Translations under genes and position numbers: made by a program | Part shown: positions 30,325 to 37,650 of the stretch, in pieces | Layout of the letters: each line of letters opens with the position of its first letter | Position numbering within the stretch: position 1 is the first letter of the stretch | Assembly (NCBI GenBank): GCA_001803875.1 | Contig: MHEO01000019.1 | Span: 4,394 to 43,039 of the forward strand | Length of the DNA stretch: 38,646 nucleotides | Direction: 5' to 3' | Source: Nitrospirae bacterium RIFCSPHIGHO2_01_FULL_66_17 | GTDB lineage: Bacteria > Nitrospirota > Nitrospiria > 2-01-FULL-66-17 | The notes under the pieces: generated by a model | What the model saw: the letters and a program-made list of their open reading frames with translations, nothing else | Told to the model about the DNA's origin: nothing | The model's database searches: none

Positions 30325-30827
30325 CCATCCGGGTTCGCATCGCGCTCGCGACCGTCGCGCTGCTGGGCGGGCTTCTCGCCTGCGCGCTCGAACGGCCGCT
30401 GCCCTCCGACGAGCCGATTCCGCCGGACGCCTCGGCGGCGCCGCAGGTGGTCGCCGCGTATCACCTCGTCGAAGATGGGCGGCAGCAACTGGCGATCGGC
30501 CAGACGGCCGCGGCGATCGCGACCTTCCAGAAGGCCCTCGCGCTGGCGCCGTCGAGTCCCCACGCCAATTTCGCGCTGGGCGAGGCGAAACTCCGGCAGG
30601 CGGACTATCGCGCGGCGCTGATCTATGGCGATCGGGTGGCCCGCCTGGTGGGGAACGATCCCGAGTGGCGGCGGCGCGTGGCGCTGCTGCGCGGCCAGGC
30701 GTACGAAGGCGCCGGGGACATGGCGCGCGCGCGCGAGGCGTACCTCGACGTCCTCAGGCTTGACCCCGGCAGCGGCGAAGCGCGCGACGGTCTGGGGCGC
30801 CTCGGCGACGCCCCGCCCATCCCGTAA
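30321..30827 (+). CDS. TPR-repeat lipoprotein
   Basis: A 168-residue probable lipoprotein: signal sequence ending in the lipobox LLAC (about residues 15-18), then at least three tetratricopeptide-like helix pairs (AIATFQKALALAPSSPHANFALGEA, then LLRGQAYEGAGDMARAREAYLDVLRLDPGSGEAR). TPR lipoproteins are adaptors in envelope assembly. It starts at GTG 30321 (GTGA overlap with the PBP gene). E. coli PBP1b is activated by the TPR-containing outer-membrane lipoprotein LpoB/LpoA system, so an activator role is possible but not shown by sequence. Confidence 0.75.
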   Translation: MTIRVRIALATVALLGGLLACALERPLPSDEPIPPDASAAPQVVAAYHLVEDGRQQLAIGQTAAAIATFQKALALAPSSPHANFALGEAKLRQADYRAALIYGDRVARLVGNDPEWRRRVALLRGQAYEGAGDMARAREAYLDVLRLDPGSGEARDGLGRLGDAPPIP

Positions 30828-30875
30828 CGGCGCAATGGTCTCGCCGTCATCGGGCTCCGCTTCCTGGAGCGTCGC

Positions 30876-33065
30876 ATGACGCGGCGTCGGTGGCCCCTGT
30901 CCGGTGGACGGCGGGCGCTCGGAGCGGCCGCGCTTGCGGTCGGCCTGCTGGTCCTCGCGCTCGCCGCGGTTCCGTTCTTTGTCGATCTCGATCGGTACCG
31001 GGACCGGTGGCTGCCCGCCGTCGAATCCGCGCTCGGGCACCGGGTGGAGGTGGGGCGCGTCGAGCTCACGGTGCTGACGGGGCTGGGCGCGCGGGTGGAC
31101 GGTCTGGCGGTCCACGGCGATCCGGCCGACCCCGAGCCCCTCCTCGCGGTGGAGTCGGTCCGCCTCCGCGTCCGGCTGCTTCCGCTCCTCCGCGGCCGCG
31201 TGGTCGTTGCGCGGGCGGTCCTCATCCGCCCCGCCCTTCGGTTCGTTGCACGCGCCGCCGGCCCGCCCGCCGCGGACGGCCCGCACGCCGGCGTCGGCGC
31301 ATCCCCCGACCAGCCGCCTGATTCGGCCCAGCCGAACGCATCCCGTTTCGGGCTGGCCGCCCTGTCGCTCGCCGACCTGACGATCCGGGACGGCTTGCTC
31401 TCCTACGAGGACCGGTCGGGAGGGGGGGCGGCCCGCTACGAATTGGATCGGATCGACGCGACACTCGCGCGCGTCGCGGTCGGCGAGACCCTCGCGGTGG
31501 ACGCGACGGGGCGTCTCGCGGGTGCCGACCTCCCGGTCTCGCTCACCGCGACGGCGGGCCCGCTGGACGCCACGTTCAAGCCCGCCGCTCTCGACGCGGC
31601 GCTCCAGATCGGCGACAGCCGCGTGACGCTCACCGGCACAACCGAGGCGGCGGGGCTCTCCCTGTCGGCTCGGGCCGAGCGCCTTGACCTGACGCAGCTT
31701 CTTGCGGCGACCCGCCGACTGACCGGTGCCGTGCCCGCGGCCCTCGCGCTCTCGGGTTCGGGCGCGTTCGCGCTGGCGGCGCGGCCGGCTGGCGATCGGT
31801 ACGAGCTCGACGGCCGGATCGACCTCGATGCCGCCCGCGTCGCTTACGGGACGTGGTTTGCGAAGCCCGAAGGCGTGCCGTGCTCGGCGGCGTTCACCGG
31901 CGCGTTGAGTCGGGACGAGGCGCGGACGCCTCAGGTGGCGCTGTCCGCCGTCACGGTGCGCCTGCATACCGTCGAGGCCACAGGGCGCGCGACGGTCGCG
32001 CTCGGCGGCCGCTTCTTGGTGCCGTTTTACGAGCGGATCGTCGGACGGGGGGAGCTCGACACAGGCGATACGCCGCTTGACGGCTGGGAGCGCCTCGTCC
32101 CGGCCCTGGGGGGCGGCGCGCTGTCCGGGCGCGCGCGGCTCCGGGCGGCGTGGGCGCTCGACGCGGCTCACCCGCCCGCGTACACCGCGTCGGTCCGCCT
32201 CACCGACGCGCGGGTGGCGGTTGGGGGATGGGCCAAGCCGATCGAGGGCGTCACCGGCACGGTGGCGCTGGAGCGCGGGGTGGTGGTGCTCAAGTCGGTC
32301 ACGGCGAGGGTGGACGACGGCGCCGTGACCCTCCGCGGCCGGATCGACCCGTTCGCGCCGAAGCCCGCGTTCGATCTCGACGTCGGCGTGGATCGGGTGC
32401 AGGCGGCCGACGTCTTGGCGCGCTTCACCTCGCTCAAGGACTTTCTTTCCGGTCGGCTGACGGGCCAGGTGGCGCTCTCGGGGGTGGGGACGACGTGGGA
32501 AGACCTCGCGCCCACGCTGACCGGGCGGGGCGAGCTGGCGGTGACGGAGGGCGTGTTTCGGACGTTCAACGTCCTCAAGGATCTGCTGGGATCGGCGGAG
32601 GCGCTGGAGACGAGCCGGCTGGCCGAGCGGCCCGACACGCCGTTCGACCGCTTTGCGGCCTTGATCGAGATCCGCGACCAGGCGCTGCGCATCCAGGACG
32701 CCCGGCTTTCCGCGGGGGAGTTCGGCGCGACCGCTGATGGTGTCGTCGGGTTCGACTCGTCGATCGATGCCCGGGCGCGGGTGAGCGTGCCGCGGGCGTC
32801 GGTCGGCGGATTCGCCAACACCGCCATCGGAGCCGCACTGGCGGGCGACGACGGTCGCCTCCACATCCCGGTCCGCCTTTCGGGACGGCTTCCGAAGCCG
32901 GCCGTCGCCCTGGACCGGACCGCAGCGCTGGATGAGGCGACGCAGCGCCTGCGCAAGCGGGCGAGCGAGACGCTGCGCGAGTTCCTGGATCAGCCGGAGT
33001 CGGATGGGAAAGCGTCCCCCCGGGACCTGCTCAAAGGGTTGCTGAAGCGGGAAGACGGTCGGTGA
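30876..33065 (+). CDS. AsmA family protein
   Basis: A 729-residue protein with one N-terminal membrane span (about 15-34, LGAAALAVGLLVLALAAVPFF). A long periplasmic part carries the family start FVDLDRYRDRWLPAVESALGHRVEVGRVEL. The rest is repetitive beta-strand-rich sequence, ending in a C-terminal AsmA-like region (LTGRGELAVTEGVFRTFNVLKDLLG, then GVVGFDSSIDARARVSVP). AsmA-like proteins form bridge structures that move phospholipids between membranes. GGAG lies 6 nt before the ATG. It is 48 bp after the TPR gene and may belong to the same transcript. The length is within the usual wide range. Confidence 0.88.
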   Translation: MTRRRWPLSGGRRALGAAALAVGLLVLALAAVPFFVDLDRYRDRWLPAVESALGHRVEVGRVELTVLTGLGARVDGLAVHGDPADPEPLLAVESVRLRVRLLPLLRGRVVVARAVLIRPALRFVARAAGPPAADGPHAGVGASPDQPPDSAQPNASRFGLAALSLADLTIRDGLLSYEDRSGGGAARYELDRIDATLARVAVGETLAVDATGRLAGADLPVSLTATAGPLDATFKPAALDAALQIGDSRVTLTGTTEAAGLSLSARAERLDLTQLLAATRRLTGAVPAALALSGSGAFALAARPAGDRYELDGRIDLDAARVAYGTWFAKPEGVPCSAAFTGALSRDEARTPQVALSAVTVRLHTVEATGRATVALGGRFLVPFYERIVGRGELDTGDTPLDGWERLVPALGGGALSGRARLRAAWALDAAHPPAYTASVRLTDARVAVGGWAKPIEGVTGTVALERGVVVLKSVTARVDDGAVTLRGRIDPFAPKPAFDLDVGVDRVQAADVLARFTSLKDFLSGRLTGQVALSGVGTTWEDLAPTLTGRGELAVTEGVFRTFNVLKDLLGSAEALETSRLAERPDTPFDRFAALIEIRDQALRIQDARLSAGEFGATADGVVGFDSSIDARARVSVPRASVGGFANTAIGAALAGDDGRLHIPVRLSGRLPKPAVALDRTAALDEATQRLRKRASETLREFLDQPESDGKASPRDLLKGLLKREDGR

Positions 33066-33071
33066 CGGGTC

Positions 33072-33089
33072 GTCGCGCGATCGCGCGAC
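33072..33089. terminator. Perfect 18-bp palindrome between convergent asmA-like and fis-like genes
   Basis: GTCGCGCGATCGCGCGAC, fully self-complementary, starting 6 bp after the asmA-like stop and touching the stop codon of the minus-strand gene. It most likely acts as a bidirectional stem without loop or T-run, or as a protein-binding site; it contains the octamer GCGATCGC. Confidence 0.4.
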
Positions 33090-33755
33090 CTACCGCGAGC
33101 GGGAACGGCCGCGCGGCTTCTTGTCCGCGACGGCGAGCCGGCACTCCTGGATCCGCTTGCGGAGGGTGTTCCGGTTCATCCCCAGCAGGTCGGCCGCGCG
33201 GCGCTGGTTGCCGCCGGTCTCCTTGAGCGCGAACGCGATCAAGGGCCGCTCGACCTCCTTCATCAAGAAGCCGTAGAGATCCCGGCCGCCGCTCTCGCTG
33301 AAGGCGTGGACGAACGCCTGGAGCTTCTTCTGGACGAAGCCGTCCAGGAACTCCCCTTCAGGGCTTTCCTGTGCCGGCGAGGTTGTGGCGGTGCGCGCCT
33401 GGCCGGGCGGCGAGGACAGGGCCCGCCCGACGGCCTGGATCTCGGCCGCGGTCTGCTGGAGCAGGGGGCCGGGGGCGATGATGACGTAGCTTTTGGATTT
33501 GGTCTCGATCAGGCGGCGAAGGCGCGCGCCGTCCTTGTCCCACTCGGCGGGCGTCTCCGCGACGATCATCCCGAACCGGTCTGCCTCGATCGGCGGGACC
33601 TGCGTCAGCCGCCTGCGGGTGATGGTCACGCCGGCGTCGGCCCCGTCCGGAAACGCGAGCGGCAACTGGGCGCTCGCGTTGACCACGAGCATCCGAAGCC
33701 GTTTCGCGTCGGGGGAGGGAGCGGGAATGGATTTGGCTTTCGATCGGGCGAGCAT
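33090..33755 (-). CDS. Fis-type helix-turn-helix regulator
   Basis: A 221-residue DNA-binding protein. The C-terminal domain (about 150-210) is a Fis/NtrC-type helix-turn-helix: RPLIAFALKETGGNQRRAADLLGMNRNTLRKRI, with the GNQ-AADLLG-NRNTLR signature, and a basic Arg-rich tail. The N-terminal ~110 residues (LRMLVVNASAQLPLAFPDG, then RFGMIVAETPAEWDKDGARLRRLIE) have an alternating strand/helix look and could be a degenerate receiver-like domain; no phosphoacceptor Asp is evident. No AAA+ sigma54 domain is present. It has its own promoter; its target genes are not known. Confidence 0.82.
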   Translation of the reverse strand: MLARSKAKSIPAPSPDAKRLRMLVVNASAQLPLAFPDGADAGVTITRRRLTQVPPIEADRFGMIVAETPAEWDKDGARLRRLIETKSKSYVIIAPGPLLQQTAAEIQAVGRALSSPPGQARTATTSPAQESPEGEFLDGFVQKKLQAFVHAFSESGGRDLYGFLMKEVERPLIAFALKETGGNQRRAADLLGMNRNTLRKRIQECRLAVADKKPRGRSRSR

Positions 33756-33806
33756 GCGCGAAGAAGACGTTGGGTGCCAGTCGTTTCGGCTCCGTTAAGG
33801 AGCACT

Positions 33807-33836
33807 CTTCTAGCACAGAGCGTCGGGACGTGTCAA
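33807..33836 (-). promoter_or_regulatory. Promoter of the Fis-type regulator
   Basis: On the minus strand, perfect TTGACA (33831-33836), 18 bp, TAGAAG (33807-33812) with a TGC extended -10. It lies just after the pdxT stop. The leader is about 45 nt. Confidence 0.6.
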
Positions 33837-33846
33837 CCGCGCGCTG

Positions 33847-34455
33847 TCACGCCGCGGGACGCGCGGCGACGAGCCGGCGCAGAAAGTAGCGGTGGACGCG
33901 GTCGTCGTCGGTCAGCTCGGGGTGAAACGCGCTCGCCAGGATCGCGCCCTCGCGGACCAGGACCGCGCGGTCGCGCCAGCGGGCGAGGATCTCGACCAGA
34001 GGTCCCGCCTCCGCGACGAACGGCGCGCGGATGAACAGCGCGCGGAGCGGCGACGCGCCGAAGAGGGGCGCGTCGATCACGGTCTCGCAGCTCTCGATCT
34101 GCCGGCCGAACGCGTTGCGCCGTACGGTGACGTCGAGCAGACCGAGACGGGGTTGGTCCGGCGTCTCCTCGATCCGCTTCGCGAGGAGGATCAGCCCCGC
34201 GCACGTTCCGAAGAGGGGCAGGCCGCGCCGTCGGTGGTGGTCCTGGATGGCCGCGTCGAGGCCGCTCTTCTTCAGCAGCAGGCCGATCGTGGTGCTCTCG
34301 CCGCCGGGCAGGATGAGGCCGTCGATGCGGTCAAGATCGGCGGGCGACTTCACGGGGAGGGGGATGGCGCCGAGGCGCGCGAGGACCTCGCAGTGGGGAC
34401 CCACGTCGCCCTGGACCGCCAGCACGCCGATCCGGAGCTCGGAGGGCGTCACCAT
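33847..34455 (-). CDS. pdxT: Pyridoxal 5'-phosphate synthase glutaminase PdxT
   Basis: A 202-residue class I-type glutaminase that releases ammonia from glutamine and channels it to PdxS. It has IGVLAVQGDVGPH at the start, LILPGGESTTIG (oxyanion region), the nucleophile Cys85 in FGTCAGL, and the His178/Glu180 pair in FHPEL. ATG 34455 overlaps the pdxS stop by 7 bp; GTG 34452 would give a GTGA overlap. The order pdxS-pdxT is usual. Confidence 0.95.
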   Translation of the reverse strand: MVTPSELRIGVLAVQGDVGPHCEVLARLGAIPLPVKSPADLDRIDGLILPGGESTTIGLLLKKSGLDAAIQDHHRRRGLPLFGTCAGLILLAKRIEETPDQPRLGLLDVTVRRNAFGRQIESCETVIDAPLFGASPLRALFIRAPFVAEAGPLVEILARWRDRAVLVREGAILASAFHPELTDDDRVHRYFLRRLVAARPAA

Positions 34456-35330
34456 CCGCGGTGTTGGAGCAACTCCTTCTCGTCGAGCTTGCGGACGTCG
34501 AGTCCTTCCATGGCGCCGGGCAGGTCCTCCGACACCCGGGCCACGACCTCGGGTTGGTCGTAGTAGGTGGTCGCCTCCACGATGGCGCGCGCGCGGGCCT
34601 TGGGGTCGCGCGACTTGAAGATCCCCGAGCCCACGAACAGGGCCTCGGCGCCGAGCAGCCGCAGGAGCGCGGCGTCGGCGGGCGTGGCGATGCCGCCCGC
34701 GGCGAAGTTCGGCACGGGCAGCTTGCCGGTCTTCGCCACCTCGACCACCAAGTGGTACGGCGCGCCGAGCGTCTTGGCTTCGGCCATGAGTGTTTCGGAC
34801 GGCGCGACCGACAGGCGGCGCATCTGTTCCACGATCTGCCGCAGGTGGCGCACGGCTTCGACCACGTTGCCGGAGCCGGCCTCGCCCTTGGTGCGGATCA
34901 TCGCCGCGCCCTCGCCGATCCGGCGGAGGGCCTCGCCCAGGTCCCGGGCGCCGCAGACGAAGGGCGCCTCGAAGCGGTGCTTGTCGACGTGGTGATGCTC
35001 GTCGGCGGGCGTGAGGACCTCGCTCTCGTCGATGAAGTCGACGCCGAGGTGCTGGAGGATCTGGGCTTCGGCGAGGTGGCCGATCCGGCACTTGGCCATC
35101 ACGGGGATGGTGACCGCCTCCATGATCGCCTTGATGATCTTGGGGTCCGCCATGCGCGCGACACCGCCCTGGGCCCGGATGTCGGCGGGCACGCGCTCCA
35201 GCGCCATCACCGCGACGGCGCCCGCCTCCTCGGCGATGCGCGCCTGATCGGGCGTGGTAACGTCCATGATCACGCCGCCCTTGAGCATCTCGGCCAGCCC
35301 CACCTTCACCTTCCACGTGCCCTGTTCCAT
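34449..35330 (-). CDS. pdxS: Pyridoxal 5'-phosphate synthase PdxS
   Basis: A 293-residue TIM-barrel synthase that makes PLP from ribose 5-phosphate, glyceraldehyde 3-phosphate and ammonia (the DXP-independent route). Catalytic residues are at canonical places: Asp23 (MDVTTPDQA), Lys80 (PVMAKCRIGH) and Lys148 (IRTKGEAGSG). PNFAAGGIATPADAALL and FVGSGIFKSRDP complete the phosphate sites. The ATG at 35330 has GGGGAGG upstream. The frame extends far upstream only as a shadow of the GH57 gene. PLP from this pathway would serve, among others, the KamA-family enzyme of this window. Confidence 0.97.
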   Translation of the reverse strand: MEQGTWKVKVGLAEMLKGGVIMDVTTPDQARIAEEAGAVAVMALERVPADIRAQGGVARMADPKIIKAIMEAVTIPVMAKCRIGHLAEAQILQHLGVDFIDESEVLTPADEHHHVDKHRFEAPFVCGARDLGEALRRIGEGAAMIRTKGEAGSGNVVEAVRHLRQIVEQMRRLSVAPSETLMAEAKTLGAPYHLVVEVAKTGKLPVPNFAAGGIATPADAALLRLLGAEALFVGSGIFKSRDPKARARAIVEATTYYDQPEVVARVSEDLPGAMEGLDVRKLDEKELLQHRGW

Positions 35331-35360
35331 CGCCTCCCCTTTCCGCGTCTCGGTGCGGCC

Positions 35361-35389
35361 ATTATAGTCGATCCGCCGGTCAAAATCCA
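35361..35389 (-). promoter_or_regulatory. Promoter of pdxST
   Basis: On the minus strand a perfect TATAAT (35361-35366) with a weak -35, TGGATT (35384-35389), at 17 bp. The leader to the pdxS ATG is about 24 nt. Confidence 0.5.
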
Positions 35390-35393
35390 CGGC

Positions 35394-35423
35394 TTGAATT
35401 CCCGGCGGACGGCTTGGTATGCT
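35394..35423 (+). promoter_or_regulatory. Promoter of the GH57-galT genes
   Basis: TTGAAT (35394-35399), 18 bp, TATGCT (35418-35423) with a TGG extended -10, divergent from the pdxST promoter. Confidence 0.45.
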
Positions 35424-35456
35424 CGGGGCGTCATCGCCAGCCGGACGCCCCAAACC

Positions 35457-37634
35457 ATGCAGCCGACCGTCGCCTTTGTCTGGCACATGCACCAACCCTA
35501 CTACGTGGACCGCGCCGCGATGACGACGCCGCTCCCCTGGGTGCGCCTCCACGGCATCAAGGCCTACTACGACATGGCCGTGCTGGCCGAGGCGTTTCCC
35601 GAGGCGCGGCAGACGTTCAACCTGACGCCGTCGCTCGTCGCGCAGATCCTCGAGCTCGCGGAGGGCCGCGTGACGGACCGGTACCGTGAGGTCACCCTGA
35701 CGCCCCCCGCGGACCTCTTCCCCCTGGACCGCGTGTTCGTGCTCCAGCACTTCTTCATGGCGCACTGGGATTCCATGATCAAGCCCGCCGCCCGCTACTG
35801 GAGCCTGCTGCTCAAGCGCGGGGTGACGGTCGACCCCGCGCAGTGGGCGGCCGTGACGCGGCGGTTCTCCACCCAGGACTTCCTCGACCTGCAGGTGTGG
35901 TTCAACCTCGCGTGGTTCGGCCACGCCGCCCGGGCCCGCCACCCGGAGATCGAGGAACTGCGGGCCAAGGGCGAGCGCTTCACCGAGGAGGACAAGCGCG
36001 TCGTGCTCGACCTCCAGTCGGCGGTGCTGCGCGACATCATCCCGAAGTATCGCGCCCTCCAGGAGGCCGGCGTGGTCGAGCTGACCACCAGCCCCTTCTA
36101 CCACCCGATCCTGCCCCTGCTGATCGACTCCGACGCAGCGCTGCGCGCCCAGCCCGACGCGCGTTTGCCGCAGCGCCTCACCGTGCCGGAGGACGCCCGC
36201 GAGCAGCTCGCGCGGGGGGTGGCCCTGCACGAGCGCGTCTTTGGCCGCCGGCCGGCGGGGCTCTGGCCGTCGGAGGGCTCGGTGTCGCCGGATCTCATCC
36301 CGCTCGTGCACGAGCAGGGGATCCGGTGGATCGCGACCGACGAGGGGATCCTGGCCAAGTCGCTGTCGGGCGGCGAGGCGGCGACGAGCCCCTACGTCCC
36401 CTATCGCGTGACGGTGCGCGACGCCGAGGTCGCCGTCGTCTTCCGCGACCGCACGCTGTCGGACCTCATCGGCTTTACCTACGCGAGAAACGCGCCGGAG
36501 GCGGCGGCCCGCGATTTCTTCGACCGCGTGGAGGCGATCGGCGCGCGCGAGCGGCCGCGCCCCGCGCTGGTCGCGGTGATCCTGGATGGCGAGAATCCCT
36601 GGGAAGCGTATCCCGACGGCGGCAAGGAGTTCCTGACGCAGGTGTATCGCCGCCTGGCCGCGCGCCAGGGGGCGCAGGCCTCGACCGTCGGCGACGCGAT
36701 CCGGAGCGCGCCGCTCGTCCAGCCGCTCGCCCACCTGCACAGCGGGTCGTGGATCAACCAGAATTTCAAGATCTGGATCGGCCACTCCGAGGACAACCAG
36801 GCGTGGACCTCGCTGCGCCGGACCCGCCAATTCCTCGCGAGCCGGGCGGCCCAGCCCGAGCGGTCGCCGGAGGCGGTCGCGGAGGCCTGGGACGCGCTGT
36901 ACGCCGCGGAGGGCAGCGACTGGTTCTGGTGGTACGGCGACGAATTTTCGAGCACGCTGGCCCCGGAGTTCGACCGGATCTTCCGCGGCCACCTCGCCCG
37001 CGTCTATTCGCTCTTCGGCGAGCCGGCGCCCCCCTTTCTCAAGCAGCCGATCAAGCTCGAGCGCGGCGAGCTGCCGATCCGGGAGCCGGTCGGCTTCATC
37101 ACCCCGACCATCGACGGCGTGGCGACCTCGTTCTACGAGTGGTGGTCCGCGAGCCACTACGTCGTCCGGAGCGACGCCGCCCAGATGTACTGCCCGGTGT
37201 CGTACCTCGATGGGATCTGGTACGGGTTCGACCGCGAGCACTTCTACCTGCGCCTCGACCTCGCGCCCGCCCTGGTCGGCGACGCGGGGCCGTACGACGG
37301 CTGCTGCCGGATCCTCGCCCCCCGCCCGGTCAAGCTCGTCTTCCCCTTCGCGCGCGACGCGGCGCGGTGCACGCTCCTGCGGGGGGACGGTTCGGTGAGC
37401 GACGGTGGCGAGGCCCCGTGGGCGGCCGCGCCGACGACCGCGCGGGTCGCGATCCGGAAGATCGTCGAGCTGGCGGTGCCGTTCGCCGATCTCGGGGTCA
37501 AGGAGGGCGAGCGGGTGGAGTTCGTCGTGGAGGTGTCCGAGGGCGGGATCGAACTCGACCACTATCCCGCCAAGCGGCCGTGCACGTTCGTCGTGCCGGG
37601 GCCGGATTTCGAAGCGATGATGTGGAGCGTGTGA
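35457..37634 (+). CDS. Glycoside hydrolase family 57 protein
   Basis: A 725-residue GH57 enzyme, cytoplasmic by sequence (no signal peptide). GH57 members cleave or transfer alpha-1,4 and alpha-1,6 glucans. Visible regions: VAFVWHMHQPYY (conserved region 1), the HFFMAHWDSM and TTSPFYHPILPLL blocks, the probable nucleophile Glu273 in GLWPSEGSVSPD, and a probable acid/base Asp377 in VILDGENPWEAYP, spaced about as in amylopullulanases. A C-terminal beta-rich part (about 500-720) follows. Whether it is an amylase, amylopullulanase or glucanotransferase cannot be settled. ATG 35457 begins at the first family motif. galT follows 16 bp later, suggesting a glycogen/sugar-phosphate operon. Confidence 0.9.
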   Translation: MQPTVAFVWHMHQPYYVDRAAMTTPLPWVRLHGIKAYYDMAVLAEAFPEARQTFNLTPSLVAQILELAEGRVTDRYREVTLTPPADLFPLDRVFVLQHFFMAHWDSMIKPAARYWSLLLKRGVTVDPAQWAAVTRRFSTQDFLDLQVWFNLAWFGHAARARHPEIEELRAKGERFTEEDKRVVLDLQSAVLRDIIPKYRALQEAGVVELTTSPFYHPILPLLIDSDAALRAQPDARLPQRLTVPEDAREQLARGVALHERVFGRRPAGLWPSEGSVSPDLIPLVHEQGIRWIATDEGILAKSLSGGEAATSPYVPYRVTVRDAEVAVVFRDRTLSDLIGFTYARNAPEAAARDFFDRVEAIGARERPRPALVAVILDGENPWEAYPDGGKEFLTQVYRRLAARQGAQASTVGDAIRSAPLVQPLAHLHSGSWINQNFKIWIGHSEDNQAWTSLRRTRQFLASRAAQPERSPEAVAEAWDALYAAEGSDWFWWYGDEFSSTLAPEFDRIFRGHLARVYSLFGEPAPPFLKQPIKLERGELPIREPVGFITPTIDGVATSFYEWWSASHYVVRSDAAQMYCPVSYLDGIWYGFDREHFYLRLDLAPALVGDAGPYDGCCRILAPRPVKLVFPFARDAARCTLLRGDGSVSDGGEAPWAAAPTTARVAIRKIVELAVPFADLGVKEGERVEFVVEVSEGGIELDHYPAKRPCTFVVPGPDFEAMMWSV

Positions 37635-37650
37635 ACCTGGGGGGAGCGTG

